Positions 6,452 to 16,181 of a DNA stretch of 64,000 nt are shown here, one piece after another. Where the stretch lies: assembly GCF_011038645.2 (NCBI RefSeq), contig NZ_CP064955.1, positions 1,984,001 to 2,048,000 of the forward strand. Reading direction: 5' to 3'. The notes below the pieces were generated by a model. It saw nothing but the letters and a program-made list of their open reading frames with translations. It searched no databases and was not told the origin of the DNA. The DNA comes from Corynebacterium qintianiae. Its GTDB lineage: Bacteria > Actinomycetota > Actinomycetes > Mycobacteriales > Mycobacteriaceae. Each line of letters starts with the position of its first letter. Position 1 is the first letter of the stretch. Both the position numbers and the translations under genes were made by a program.

Positions 6452-9400
6452 GCGGGGAGCACTGCTGTCAACTCGACACCGTTACGGCGCTCCGCGGCTC
6501 ATCCCCGCTAGCGCGGGGAGCACCTCGCTGGACGGGCAGTGGTTCGTCGGCGGCGACGGCTCATCCCCGCTAGCGCGGGGAGCACTCCAGCTGCGCTTCG
6601 GGCCACGGGTCGGTTCCGGGCTCATCCCCGCTAGCGCGGGGAGCACCTCAAGCTGCCATTAAAGAGCTCGGCCTGACTGGGTTCATCCCCGCTAGCGCGG
6701 GGAGCACCCGAAGTCCTACGACTTTTTGGGGTGCGTTTTGGGCTCATCCCCGCTAGCGCGGGGAGCACAACGGGTACACCGGTGCCGCACGCCGCGAGTT
6801 CCGGCTCATCCCCGCTAGCGCGGGGAGCACAGTGCTTCGATGTCAGTCATTGTGAGACTGTCCGGCTCATCCCCGCTAGCGCGGGGAGCACTCCCGTCGG
6901 AGTGGGCCCTGCTGGAAGGTGTTGGGCTCATCCCCGCTAGCGCGGGGAGCACGTGCCACTCGACCCACGCATTGGGATAGTGGAAGGCTCATCCCCGCTA
7001 GCGCGGGGAGCACCACAAGTCGCGAACCCGCTCCGCGCTCCAGTTGGGCTCATCCCCGCTAGCGCGGGGAGCACTAGCGCGATTGAAGTCTTATCAAGCC
7101 CCCTAAAGGCTCATCCTCGCTAGCGCGGGGAGCACGCACCACCACGAACGGCACCGATTGGATAGGACGGCTCATCCCCGCTAGCGCGGGGAGCACCCTG
7201 TGCTTGAGGATGGGATGGAGTTTAAGCCGGGCTCATCCCCGCTAGCGCGGGGAGCACCAAAGGACTACGCAGATGCGCCGCTGGGAACCGGGCTCATCCC
7301 CGCTAGCGCGGGGAGCACTAGAGGAAGTCGATGGGGATGCGGGCCCACTGGGGCTCATCCCCGCTAGCGCGGGGAGCACGCGTAGTGCCCGCCGTTGTAG
7401 ATGATCAAGCCGGGCTCATCCCCGCTAGCGCGGGGGGCACTGAACCCCTTCGTGTTGTGGAGGGGTTTGGAGGGGCTCATCCCCGCTAGCGCGGGGAGCA
7501 CCAAGGGCATCGCCGCCTCGTTGAAGGGTGTGCAGGGCTCATCCCCGCTAGCGCGGGGAGCACGGCGACTACACGTTACCGTCGAGTTCGTGGACGGGCT
7601 CATCCCCGCTAGCGCGGGGAGCACGACCTGGTGGGCACCGGCTACACCGACGCGGACGGCTCATCCCCGCTAGCGCGGGGAGCACCAGGCGGCGGCGCCG
7701 CGCCCTGTGTGGCCGTGGGGCTCATCCCCGCTAGCGCGGGGAGCACGATGTGAAGTGGGACGACGTGTCGCGGCGGCGGGGCTCATCCCCGCTAGCGCGG
7801 GGAGCACTCCGCGGCAGCCAGCCGCGGCAGCAGCTCGTAGGGCTCATCCCCGCTAGCGCGGGGAGCACCGTTGGTCTCCTTCGAGGATGATTCGGATAGC
7901 GGGCTCATCCCCGCTAGCGCGGGGAGCACCATCGATATTGCCCGAGGTTAGGCGCGTCACGGGGCTCATCCCCGCTAGCGCGGGGAGCACTTATCTCCGA
8001 TCATTCGGTGGCGGACTGGTCGGGGCTCATCCCCGCTAGCGCGGGGAGCACGTCATGGATCTGACCATATTCCCCGATTAAGCGGGCTCATCCCCGCTAG
8101 CGCGGGGAGCACAAGTTTGACAACAGCTCCGAACGCGCCGATCCAGGCTCATCCCCGCTAGCGCGGGGAGCACCGACGATTGCCGTCGATGACCAGGTTG
8201 TCGATCGGCTCATCCCCGCTAGCGCGGGGAGCACGCGTCAATGGTTGTGCCGGTGATTTCTACATCCGGCTCATCCCCGCTAGCGCGGGGAGCACTTGCA
8301 GGGCGACACGGACTACATCGCCGGTTGGGGCTCATCCCCGCTAGCGCGGGGAGCACAGGCAAGTCGTTTAGAAGCGCCATTACGGGGCGGGCTCATCCCC
8401 GCTAGCGCGGGGAGCACACATCACTCCATCTCGAAGTTGTCGGCGATCCAGGCTCATCCCCGCTAGCGCGGGGAGCACCGCTCGCTGGTTGGGGAACGGC
8501 AGCCACCACAGGGCTCATCCCCGCTAGCGCGGGGAGCACGCCCTCGTGAAGGAGGATTTATGACAACCAACGGGCTCATCCCCGCTAGCGCGGGGAGCAC
8601 CGTCATCACCACCTGCGACACCTGCCGCGTGACGGCTCATCCCCGCTAGCGCGGGGAGCACCGGGGGATCCGCCCATTCGATGCTGGACACCGGGGCTCA
8701 TCCCCGCTAGCGCGGGGAGCACACGGTGAAGGAGGTGGGGTAATGGTGACGCCGGGGCTCATCCCCGCTAGCGCGGGGAGCACACGATGCGGATGTAGAG
8801 GTCGGTGCCGCGGGACGGCTCATCCCCGCTAGCGCGGGGAGCACACGTCCTGCGGCAGCTCGTCGGCGATGCGGGCGGGCTCATCCCCGCTAGCGCGGGG
8901 AGCACGCGAGCTTCCGGTACTCGCGGGTGGCGATGAGGGGCTCATCCCCGCTAGCGCGGGGAGCACTTTCAGAATTTGGTTGATTTCGTTCGAGCCGACG
9001 GCTCATCCCCGCTAGCGCGGGGAGCACGGGCGGCTCATCGCAAGCACCGCGCCCAGGTCGGGCTCATCCCCGCTAGCGCGGGGAGCACAGGGTCGAGATT
9101 CAGCGCCGACGTCCCGTTCGCGGCTCATCCCCGCTAGCGCGGGGAGCACGTGTTCTCCTTCTGTGGTGTGGTCGCGCCGGGGGGCTCATCCCCGCTAGCG
9201 CGGGGAGCACGCACGCCCGCGAGCTCGCATGCGCCGAGTGAGAGGCTCATCCCCGCTAGCGCGGGGAGCACCTGAACATGGTTACCGGTTTAGTGGCAAC
9301 ACCTGGGCTCATCCCCGCTAGCGCGGGGAGCACGTCGAATCAACCGCAAAGTTTCCGACGATGTTCGGCTCATCCCCGCTAGCGCGGGGAGCACTGCGGT

Positions 9401-9882
9401 TGCGTAACACCCTGTACACCACCGTCGGGCTCATCCCCGCTAGCGCGGGGAGCACGGTGGACGACGACGAATGACCCTGCTTGACGTGGGCTCATCCCCG
9501 CTAGCGCGGGGAGCACCCGGACTACACACCGACCTCGCACGCGAATTTCGGCTCATCCCCGCTAGCGCGGGGAGCACGACTTCCCGCCGGGCATGAGGTC
9601 GGCCCAGTAGGGCTCATCCCCGCTAGCGCGGGGAGCACTCACGATGGTGCGCGGCCGTGAGCGCCTCAGTGGGCTCATCCCCGCTAGCGCGGGGAGCACG
9701 CGAGAATCTGTTCCGCCCGGGCCCGCTTCGACGGCTCATCCCCGCTAGCGCGGGGAGCACGTTTGGATGGCCTGGCCAGCAGCTCGCCTGACCGGCTCAT
9801 CCCCGCTAGCGCGGGGAGCACCCTATCAACGTTCGGAAACTTTCCGCAACGCTGGGCTCATCCCCGCTAGCGCGGGGAGCAC
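6446..9882 (-). CRISPR. Type I-E CRISPR array, leader-side part (half repeat plus 56 repeats)
   Basis: Starts with the second half of the split repeat (6446-6462). Fifty-six repeats follow from 6496 to 9855-9882, nearly all at 61-base steps; four steps of 62 (to 6558, 6803, 7536 and 9306) reflect 34-base spacers. Repeats are almost uniform; variants are at 6680 (GGTTCAT), 7108 (CATCCTCGC) and 7413 (GGGGGGCAC). The repeat contains the palindromic stem CCCCGC/GCGGGG around CTAG. The low variation at the right end, the cas genes beyond it and the decay at the far left place the leader at the right and transcription on the minus strand. No identical spacers were noticed by eye. Confidence 0.98.
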
Positions 9883-9944
9883 CCCTTCCTGAACAGGAAG
9901 GACGAGAGCCTGCAAAGCATTCTAGACCCGACTTTAAAGCAACG
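9883..9944 (-). promoter_or_regulatory. CRISPR leader
   Basis: The 62 bases between the first repeat and the cas2 stop codon. Read on the minus strand they contain a -10-like TAGAAT (9919-9924), about 35-40 bases before the first repeat. Directly next to that repeat is the perfect inverted repeat CCTTCCTG-two bases-CAGGAAGG (9884-9901). The leader function follows from position; the -10 assignment is tentative, with no good -35. Confidence 0.7.
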
Positions 9945-10289
9945 CTACCGCCCCTTATAAGTCCTCCGCTGCCGCCTAGCGTTGCTCCAACCGGTGCGTC
10001 TAGCGTTCTCGCTCTGTGGCTTCTGTCGGACCATCAACGTAAAACCATCAAAGTCCTCTGGAACCCAATCGTGTCGGTGCGTCCTAAACTCCATCCCCTG
10101 CTCGTTATCGGAGGAATAGACAAGCAACGCCCTCCCGTCTTTGACAAGCAGCTCCGTACGCTCCCACAGCAAATCGCGCACGCGTGCCGACGGCCGCCCC
10201 ACAAAGACCCCCGGGGAGATCTCGGCAAGCCATTTGGTCAAGTCCCCTCGGAGTCCGGCCGGGCATGCAGTGATGACGAGAACCATCAT
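9945..10289 (-). CDS. cas2: CRISPR-associated endonuclease Cas2, type I-E
   Basis: 114 aa, the usual length for Cas2e. The N-terminus MMVLVITACPAGLRGDLTKWLAEISPGVFVG and the central VGRPSARVRDLLWERTELL are type I-E Cas2 signatures. With Cas1 it forms the Cas1-Cas2 integrase that inserts new spacers at the leader. Its start ATG overlaps the cas1 stop (ATGA), so the two are translationally coupled; a second ATG follows at once. It is the last cas gene before the array. The lysine- and arginine-rich C-terminal tail (RRQRRTYKGR) is short. Confidence 0.96.
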   Translation of the reverse strand: MMVLVITACPAGLRGDLTKWLAEISPGVFVGRPSARVRDLLWERTELLVKDGRALLVYSSDNEQGMEFRTHRHDWVPEDFDGFTLMVRQKPQSENARRTGWSNARRQRRTYKGR

Positions 10290-11215
10290 GATTCTTCAGA
10301 CCAATTCACCCCGGCAGCGATTGTTTCCAGCTCGCTCCACAGCATAAGCTCGACGTCAGTGATGAGGTCGGCGTCTGATACGTCCATGAGGTACTTTAAG
10401 TCTGCAACCATTCGAGGCATGAGACGACGTTCCACCACTTTATCGCGGACTTTTCGTCGCGCCTCAACCCCGGGACTCGATGCTCCGCAAGATGCGGCGT
10501 CAAAGGCAGCGGGGATGGCAACTTCGGCTTTGTATAGGTCTGCGATGTCGTAGACAAAAGAGCGATCCGTTCCACTGTGTACGACACCGAGGGCAGGCAC
10601 AAAGCCGAGGCCGGCAATTACCGCATGAGCTACTCCATATAGTGCCGCAGAAGCCGAGGTAAGGGCCTGATTGATCGGGTCAGAGGATTCGTAATCACTC
10701 GGATCATACGACCGCCTAGTCCAGCTCACGCCAGTTCGTTCTGCTTCCCTCGCGTAGATCTTTTTCATGCGTGCCCCCTCACGCCCCCGCAATTGAGCCA
10801 TCGTCAGCTGTGAGACGTCCTCATCAGGGAAGCGCAGGCCGTACATCTTTCTGGCGCAATCGAGGCGCCTGCGCTGATTGGTCACAATCGCCGCCTGCGC
10901 CTCAGCCATCCGCGCCGACTTCGCGGGCGGGCGACCCGACGCGTAGAAACGAACTCCCCGCTCCCCTACCCACGTGACGGAACATCCCGCGTCCCCGAGC
11001 AGAGCCATCGCAGCATACGTCACTCGGCTGCCTGGACCCAGAAGCAGGGCTGCAATGGTCGTCGCCGGGACGTACGCAACGCCTCTCTGATCAGTAATGG
11101 TGAGCGCGTTGTTATCTCGATTAACCACGCAACGCTCCGCATAAAGGAAGCTCACCCGATCACCCATGCGAGCGAGCTCCTTGCGGGTCAGCGGAACCTC
11201 CCCTGGGGTAGCCAC
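10286..11215 (-). CDS. cas1: CRISPR-associated endonuclease Cas1, type I-E
   Basis: 309 aa, matching E. coli Cas1 (305 aa). Predicted metal-binding catalytic residues are Glu146 (in RGREGARMKKIY), His213 (VVHSGTDRSFVYD) and Asp223/Asp226 (VYDIADLYK). It is the integrase of the adaptation complex. It starts with GTG, whose G is shared with the TAG stop of casE, and overlaps cas2 by four bases at its end. Nothing suggests inactivation, so spacer acquisition is probably competent. Confidence 0.97.
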   Translation of the reverse strand: MATPGEVPLTRKELARMGDRVSFLYAERCVVNRDNNALTITDQRGVAYVPATTIAALLLGPGSRVTYAAMALLGDAGCSVTWVGERGVRFYASGRPPAKSARMAEAQAAIVTNQRRRLDCARKMYGLRFPDEDVSQLTMAQLRGREGARMKKIYAREAERTGVSWTRRSYDPSDYESSDPINQALTSASAALYGVAHAVIAGLGFVPALGVVHSGTDRSFVYDIADLYKAEVAIPAAFDAASCGASSPGVEARRKVRDKVVERRLMPRMVADLKYLMDVSDADLITDVELMLWSELETIAAGVNWSEES

Positions 11216-11898
11216 TAGCGCTCCACCCGCGCAAGCGTGAGCAGCCCACAGCCATAGGCCCGCGAGCGCCCGAGGCCGTCCACAAGCGTGCGTCGCAACG
11301 AGTCCGCGTCGGTGACCTCAAGCGTTCCTGTAAAACGCGCCTTGGCAATGTGGACTGCGCGTCCTTTGCGCTCAGTTCCGCGGTAGAAGCGGTCGGTCCC
11401 GCGCTCCACGACGGCCGGAACGTCAACTGCGGTCCAGCTACTGTCCTCCAAGGTCGCGGGCGCAAGCGCAAAACCTGCAGCCTCGGCTCTCTTGTACAGC
11501 CACTCGAGCTGGTGCGTTTCCGACACGTGCGCCTTTACCTTCCCGCGCTTGCCTGGCGTGGGCTCGGAGTACGTCGGGTTCGCTACCAGTTCGAAGCGCC
11601 ACCTCTGTCCTTTCATAAGCGAATCGAGCATCCGACCGTAATCAGCGGACTCACCCGGGCGTGTCTCCCACCCTGCCTGTTCGACGATGTGGCGGGTGGT
11701 GGGCTTCTCGGGCCCCACAATGTAGAGCACGTGCTCGTGTTCATGCTTGTCGACGCGCCATAGCACCCGCCCGTCCGATTCATCGAGATCCGGAGGAAAG
11801 GCGGCGCGCACAGCCGCGTGCATCGCTTGGGGGTTGGTAAGCAACTTTGCCCCGCCACGGCACTTTGGGTTGATGAGTACTCGAGTAAAGGTTGTCAT
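11215..11898 (-). CDS. casE: Cas6e (CasE), pre-crRNA endoribonuclease of Cascade
   Basis: 227 aa with the RAMP fold. The N-terminal strand TTFTRVLINP and the C-terminal glycine-rich loop GRSRAYGCGLLTLA are characteristic. A histidine near residue 27 (NPQAMHAAVRAAFP) is in the place of the catalytic histidine of E. coli CasE. It cuts pre-crRNA at the base of the repeat stem and stays bound as the crRNA 3-prime cap. It overlaps casD by four bases and cas1 by one, within a tightly coupled operon. Confidence 0.95.
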   Translation of the reverse strand: MTTFTRVLINPKCRGGAKLLTNPQAMHAAVRAAFPPDLDESDGRVLWRVDKHEHEHVLYIVGPEKPTTRHIVEQAGWETRPGESADYGRMLDSLMKGQRWRFELVANPTYSEPTPGKRGKVKAHVSETHQLEWLYKRAEAAGFALAPATLEDSSWTAVDVPAVVERGTDRFYRGTERKGRAVHIAKARFTGTLEVTDADSLRRTLVDGLGRSRAYGCGLLTLARVER

Positions 11899-12608
11899 GC
11901 CGACACCACCGCGCTGAAAAAGTCATCGTCCGCACGGCCTAACTCGTTGTCGAATTCGACGTAGCTGGCAAGGATGACGTTTCGCCACCCGTACTTCCGG
12001 TGCCGCGGGTCGAACGATAGGGGGACGTCTTGCCGTGGCACCGCACCTGCCTCGCCCGGCGACGCATCGCGGTAGATCGGCAGCTTGACGCGCTTTTCCC
12101 GCTCCTTCTTGTGGGACGTTGTCGCGTGCCACGTGTGGTGCTGACTAAGCGCTTCTTCTGCCGGGGATTCGACCACGCCGAGTACCAGATCAGGTGGGGC
12201 AGGGCAGGAGCGGCGCCCGAGGAACAGCGGAAACGCTGGTGCATTCAGAGCCTCTGCAAGACCATCGAGAAGTTCCCGGCGCGGGGATTCGACGGCTGCG
12301 ACGAATGCGGCGTCGGAAAGAAAGTAGCGCGTCACCAGCGACGCGTTAGCCGTCGGATCGACGAGCCACGGCTGGGCCGTCTGATAATCCCTAAGAAGGC
12401 TACCTGACTGATCAACCCGCACCGCCAAGGTAAGCTCTGCAAGGTCTTCCACGGGGTCCGTCCTGCGCCTACCTTGTGCGGCCGCCAACAGACCCACGAT
12501 CCCGGATTTCGTCGGCGTTGCTGCCGTCGCGCGCGTTTTGAAGCGAGACTCATCGCCCCACGACTGCATAGGCCCCTTTAACAGGAGCAAAAGAGAAAAT
12601 GCCGACAT
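11895..12608 (-). CDS. casD: Cas5e (CasD), Cascade subunit
   Basis: 237 aa. The N-terminal SLLLLLKGPMQSWGDESRF is the Cas5e signature, followed by RATAATPTKSGIVGLLAAAQGRRR. In Cascade it binds the 5-prime handle of the crRNA and the foot of the backbone. Only two bases separate it from casC and it overlaps casE by four bases. Length is normal for the family. Confidence 0.95.
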   Translation of the reverse strand: MSAFSLLLLLKGPMQSWGDESRFKTRATAATPTKSGIVGLLAAAQGRRRTDPVEDLAELTLAVRVDQSGSLLRDYQTAQPWLVDPTANASLVTRYFLSDAAFVAAVESPRRELLDGLAEALNAPAFPLFLGRRSCPAPPDLVLGVVESPAEEALSQHHTWHATTSHKKEREKRVKLPIYRDASPGEAGAVPRQDVPLSFDPRHRKYGWRNVILASYVEFDNELGRADDDFFSAVVSA

Positions 12609-12610
12609 CG

Positions 12611-13744
12611 CTACTCCCCTTGAGCGGCTACAAGCGCGTCACGAGTCAGGTCCAGCAGCTCCATAAGGTTTGCTTTCTGCGCGATGCCCTCGAACGGGTT
12701 GCCGAGCTCACCGAGCGCAGCGACGAACGCCGCACGAGGCACAAACCCGTAGGTCTGCTCAATCTGCTTTTCCTCCCGCGCGAGCGACTGCGCACCGGCT
12801 AGCCGCCGCCCCACGGCCGAGGAGGTTTCCACCGGTTCCTCGAAGGCGTTGACCAGGCTCACCGGGCGAGTATCACGCACAGCGACGTATACAAGCTCCG
12901 GCAACGTCTGGTTGGCGAAAGTGTTGACCTTGCCGGTTGGAAGCGCCTTAGCAAATGCGTCGATGAAGCTGACGGCGGCCTCGCGTGCGGCTTCCGCAGA
13001 TCCAATGTTCGCCTCAAGGCCGTCGACGTTGACCGAAGCGTAGCGATACAGCGTCGACGACATCATCTGCACAGTACCGATCATTCCCGCGCCGGTCTCC
13101 TGACCTTCGGCGGCGAGATCGTCCACCGCCGTGAAGTAATCGAATTCGGGGCTGGATGCGTGAATACCCAGGGCATGAGCGACTTGGACGGCAGCATCGA
13201 CGTTGAAAGCGGCATCATCAGCCACCATGCGTCCGAACATCGCTACATCGACCGAGTTGTCGCCGTTTAGTGCTTCCTTTGCAGCCTTTTTGTCGATCTT
13301 CTCTCCGTCCGCCTCCATGAGCAGGTTTACTGCCTTTTCGATCTGGTGGGGGCTGAGGAACAGGAGGTAGCCAGTGCGCGGGTACGGCGACGTCTCCACC
13401 GGTTCACCCTCATCGGACTTCTTCGGCTTGACCACGGCGGTCTTGATCCCGGCGGCTTTGAAGAGCTCCTCGACGCGGGCGATGGATGTGGCATCGTCCC
13501 AGCCTGCCCTCTCATGCACAGCTTTGGCGATCTTTTCGGGAAGACGGGTCGAACGATCACCGATGGAATCGGCGGCGCCGCTTTCGTTGAAGTAGCGGCG
13601 GATCGCGCGCTTCCAGGACTGAGAAGACACGCGCTGGCGCGGCACTCCTCCGAAGATCGCAGACTTCGGCGCACCAGTGTCGTCGCGGTTGATCAGTGAG
13701 GGCGGGATGGTCTGAAGCGCGTGGACGTCAATGACAAGAGACAT
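12611..13744 (-). CDS. casC: Cas7e (CasC), Cascade backbone subunit
   Basis: 377 aa. The start VIDVHALQTIPPSLINRDD and IFGGVPRQRVSSQSWKRAIR are hallmarks of type I-E Cas7. Six copies coat the crRNA spacer in E. coli Cascade. The gene is two bases downstream of casB and two bases upstream of casD. It is intact and of usual length (E. coli 363 aa). Confidence 0.97.
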   Translation of the reverse strand: MSLVIDVHALQTIPPSLINRDDTGAPKSAIFGGVPRQRVSSQSWKRAIRRYFNESGAADSIGDRSTRLPEKIAKAVHERAGWDDATSIARVEELFKAAGIKTAVVKPKKSDEGEPVETSPYPRTGYLLFLSPHQIEKAVNLLMEADGEKIDKKAAKEALNGDNSVDVAMFGRMVADDAAFNVDAAVQVAHALGIHASSPEFDYFTAVDDLAAEGQETGAGMIGTVQMMSSTLYRYASVNVDGLEANIGSAEAAREAAVSFIDAFAKALPTGKVNTFANQTLPELVYVAVRDTRPVSLVNAFEEPVETSSAVGRRLAGAQSLAREEKQIEQTYGFVPRAAFVAALGELGNPFEGIAQKANLMELLDLTRDALVAAQGE

Positions 13745-13746
13745 GA

Positions 13747-14412
13747 TTAGATTTCCTTTTCAGTATCGATGGTGTTGGAGTTGGGGTCGGTTTTCGGCGC
13801 ATTGCTCAGGCCTCGGGAAAATTCACGGCCCCAGCGGAGGAGCACACCGTTCCTGTTCTTGGGCGAGGACAGCGCGCGGAGGTCCCCCGCGAACGCCCCG
13901 TAGTCGAACCCGAGCTCCCGGGCCTTGAGAAGGTCAACCAGCGAGCGGAGGTGTACTGCGCGCGCCTCCTCGGTCGCTGCGAGCTGCATGGCGTCGAAAC
14001 GCGGCTTGACGGAGTTGGAATCGCTCAGCGCTACGAGCCTCCCGCACGCCTGGGCGAAGGATTGAGCCTCGATGTGCGCTGGCCTCTTCGCGCTCTGCAT
14101 GTGCCGGGCGAATAACGACAGAGCCGTGTATGCGGCGTACTCGGAGGGAGATGCGGAATCGGCCTTGCCCAGTTCAGAATCAGACAGCTGAGGGCTCAAG
14201 ACCATAAGGGTCTCCTGCAGCCCGATGGGGTTCTCGTTCGCCGGGCGGGAGGAGTTCTTGCGCAGCTGCGCGAGAATCCCTCGAGCGATTGCGGCCGCTC
14301 GATCCCCCCGGGACCCGAGGTAAGACTCCTGCAGGCGCTTCGCTGTGTGGCCAACCGCTGCGCGAAGCTGCGGCCTGTTGTCCGTTGTTGTATCTGTTGT
14401 TGTATGGGTCAC
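13747..14412 (-). CDS. casB: Cse2 (CasB), Cascade small subunit
   Basis: 221 aa, helical, somewhat longer than E. coli Cse2 (160 aa). It begins with a Thr/Asp-rich tail, then a Cse2-like helical domain including GRLVALSDSNSVKPRFDAMQ-type sequence and FDYGAFAGDLRALSSPKNRNGVLLRWGREF near the end. Two copies stabilise the displaced strand in Cascade. The start ATG overlaps the casA stop by four bases. The assignment rests on the C-terminal motif and operon position. Confidence 0.92.
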   Translation of the reverse strand: MTHTTTDTTTDNRPQLRAAVGHTAKRLQESYLGSRGDRAAAIARGILAQLRKNSSRPANENPIGLQETLMVLSPQLSDSELGKADSASPSEYAAYTALSLFARHMQSAKRPAHIEAQSFAQACGRLVALSDSNSVKPRFDAMQLAATEEARAVHLRSLVDLLKARELGFDYGAFAGDLRALSSPKNRNGVLLRWGREFSRGLSNAPKTDPNSNTIDTEKEI

Positions 14413-16094
14413 GTTGCGTTTTCCTCCTGTTGCTGTGTGGGCCGCGGATGAGCGAGGGGGAGATCCTTTTTCAGCTTTCTGGCTAGGGCGTCCCTGAGCC
14501 CCCCGGCGCTCACCACCGTCGGGTTATCACCTTCATTGCGAGGCGGCACGACCCTGCCGGCTATCGCCTTCGGCCCCGCGCCGGCAACGAGCTCGTTCGC
14601 CTGAAGGCGGGCGTCAGCAAGAACCGTGCGCTGCCACAGCTCGCCGGAGGTCTCGAGGCTGTCCCAATCTAGCGTGGCTAGCCAGCGATTGAACTGCGGC
14701 TCGAGGCGGGCGAGGAACTTGTCAGTCGCGTCAGCCCCGAATACGTAGTCCGCCCCGGCCGCGACGTGCAGCTGGCCAGCGAACCATCCCATGCTAGTTG
14801 CCGCCCTCATCGTTGCCTCAGCGGCGCTCCGCGCGACAAATCGTGCTTCTTGAGCCAGGTCATCATCCTCGAAGAACACCAGTGGGAGGCTGACACTCGC
14901 GCTGATGATCGTGCCAACGGACGAGGCCTGAGGGCCGTACTCCATCGAGACAATACGCAGGTCGAGGACCTCGCGTTCCAATGTGCCCTCGCGGCTCAAA
15001 CTACCGAGGTTCTCTAGCGTTTTAGGCCGGATCGGCGCCAGATTCTTCTCGGTAAACCCGGGGTCCGACTGCGTAGCGATGAGCGGGTCGAGCGAGCGCC
15101 ACATCGTCCTATTGAGGTCATAAGGCCGCGCGTAGTAAACGGGCTGCCCTTTCTTCGACTTGTTGGAGCTGTAGCGGTACGGGGTCATCGGGTCTTTGAG
15201 GATGTTCTTCCCTGCCTCCGGAATCTGGTCTCCGTTGCACACAAGGACCGCCGTGACGAAGCCGCCTTCGGAAAACAATCGCACTCGCCTGCTTTGCCAC
15301 GTAGCCAGGTCTGCGGGGCCCATGGGGATGGGGTGGGGACGCTCGGCAGGGCCATCCGGTTGACGTTCCCAGGCTGGGAGGTCGTCATCGTTCCCGGCAA
15401 AAATCGTCTCCGGGGTCGAATTAAACAAGAGTGTCTCCAGCAGAGTCTCTCGCGTGATAACGGTTCCACCGGTCATTCCCGTCCACCCGGTGCCAATCGG
15501 ATACCCTTTACCGCCTTTGACGCGGGGATCGGCGATTGCGCCCGACTTGATGCCCGAATAATCGAAGGCCTGGGTATGCACGAGCCACCGCGCAGCCTCC
15601 GCGAAGGTGAGCGAGGCGCGCCCGGAGCCGGTGCGCATGGTGAAGTAGTCGTGCTCGGCCTCAGGCACGATCCGCGAAATAGGACTGCGAGTCTTCTTCG
15701 TCGTATCCAGCGTAGCCACCTGCATGAACGGCGCGTGATCATCGAAGAGGTAGAATCGGTCCTCGTAACGATTGAGGTAGTCGAGAACGTCCTCGTCGGA
15801 CCCCTTTGCCCTAAAGTGTTTCCGCTTTTCGGTGAACCATCGAGACCAGCTGAATTCGTCTCTTACCTTCCTGGACGCAAGCTGGGGCGCAAGCGCATCA
15901 TGATGGGCTCGCCAAAAGATCGCGAGCAGCACGCGCAGTATTGCATAGTCCTGCGTCGGCGAATCCCCGACAATGGAGCTGGCGCGAAGGGAGCCATCAA
16001 AAAGCTGGCGGATGCCGACCGTGTGGGCCGTCCCCTCGTGGTCGTGCACCACTATCCAAGGCTCGTCCAGCAGGTTAAAGCGTGGGTCTGTCAT
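14409..16094 (-). CDS. casA: Cse1 (CasA), Cascade large subunit
   Basis: 561 aa. The opening FNLLDEPWIVVHDHEGTAHTVGIRQLF is the classical Cse1 N-terminus. Cse1 recognises the PAM and recruits Cas3. AAAGGAGG lies about nine bases before the ATG at 16094, a strong ribosome site separate from cas3. An 87-base gap from cas3 could hold an internal promoter, but no convincing one was seen. Length is close to the usual 500-560 aa. Confidence 0.96.
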   Translation of the reverse strand: MTDPRFNLLDEPWIVVHDHEGTAHTVGIRQLFDGSLRASSIVGDSPTQDYAILRVLLAIFWRAHHDALAPQLASRKVRDEFSWSRWFTEKRKHFRAKGSDEDVLDYLNRYEDRFYLFDDHAPFMQVATLDTTKKTRSPISRIVPEAEHDYFTMRTGSGRASLTFAEAARWLVHTQAFDYSGIKSGAIADPRVKGGKGYPIGTGWTGMTGGTVITRETLLETLLFNSTPETIFAGNDDDLPAWERQPDGPAERPHPIPMGPADLATWQSRRVRLFSEGGFVTAVLVCNGDQIPEAGKNILKDPMTPYRYSSNKSKKGQPVYYARPYDLNRTMWRSLDPLIATQSDPGFTEKNLAPIRPKTLENLGSLSREGTLEREVLDLRIVSMEYGPQASSVGTIISASVSLPLVFFEDDDLAQEARFVARSAAEATMRAATSMGWFAGQLHVAAGADYVFGADATDKFLARLEPQFNRWLATLDWDSLETSGELWQRTVLADARLQANELVAGAGPKAIAGRVVPPRNEGDNPTVVSAGGLRDALARKLKKDLPLAHPRPTQQQEENAT

Positions 16095-16181
16095 GCAGAA
16101 GGTCCTCCTTTCTTTCGAAATGTGTGTTGGTGGTGGATGACTGTCCGCGGTTGAGGCGGTGCCCGCAGACTACGCAACGGT

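Noticed and set aside
9032..9039. GGCTCATC, the first eight bases of the repeat, inside a spacer
   Set aside because: Only eight bases match, spacing does not fit a repeat, and the flanking 61-base period is undisturbed; chance in GC-rich DNA.
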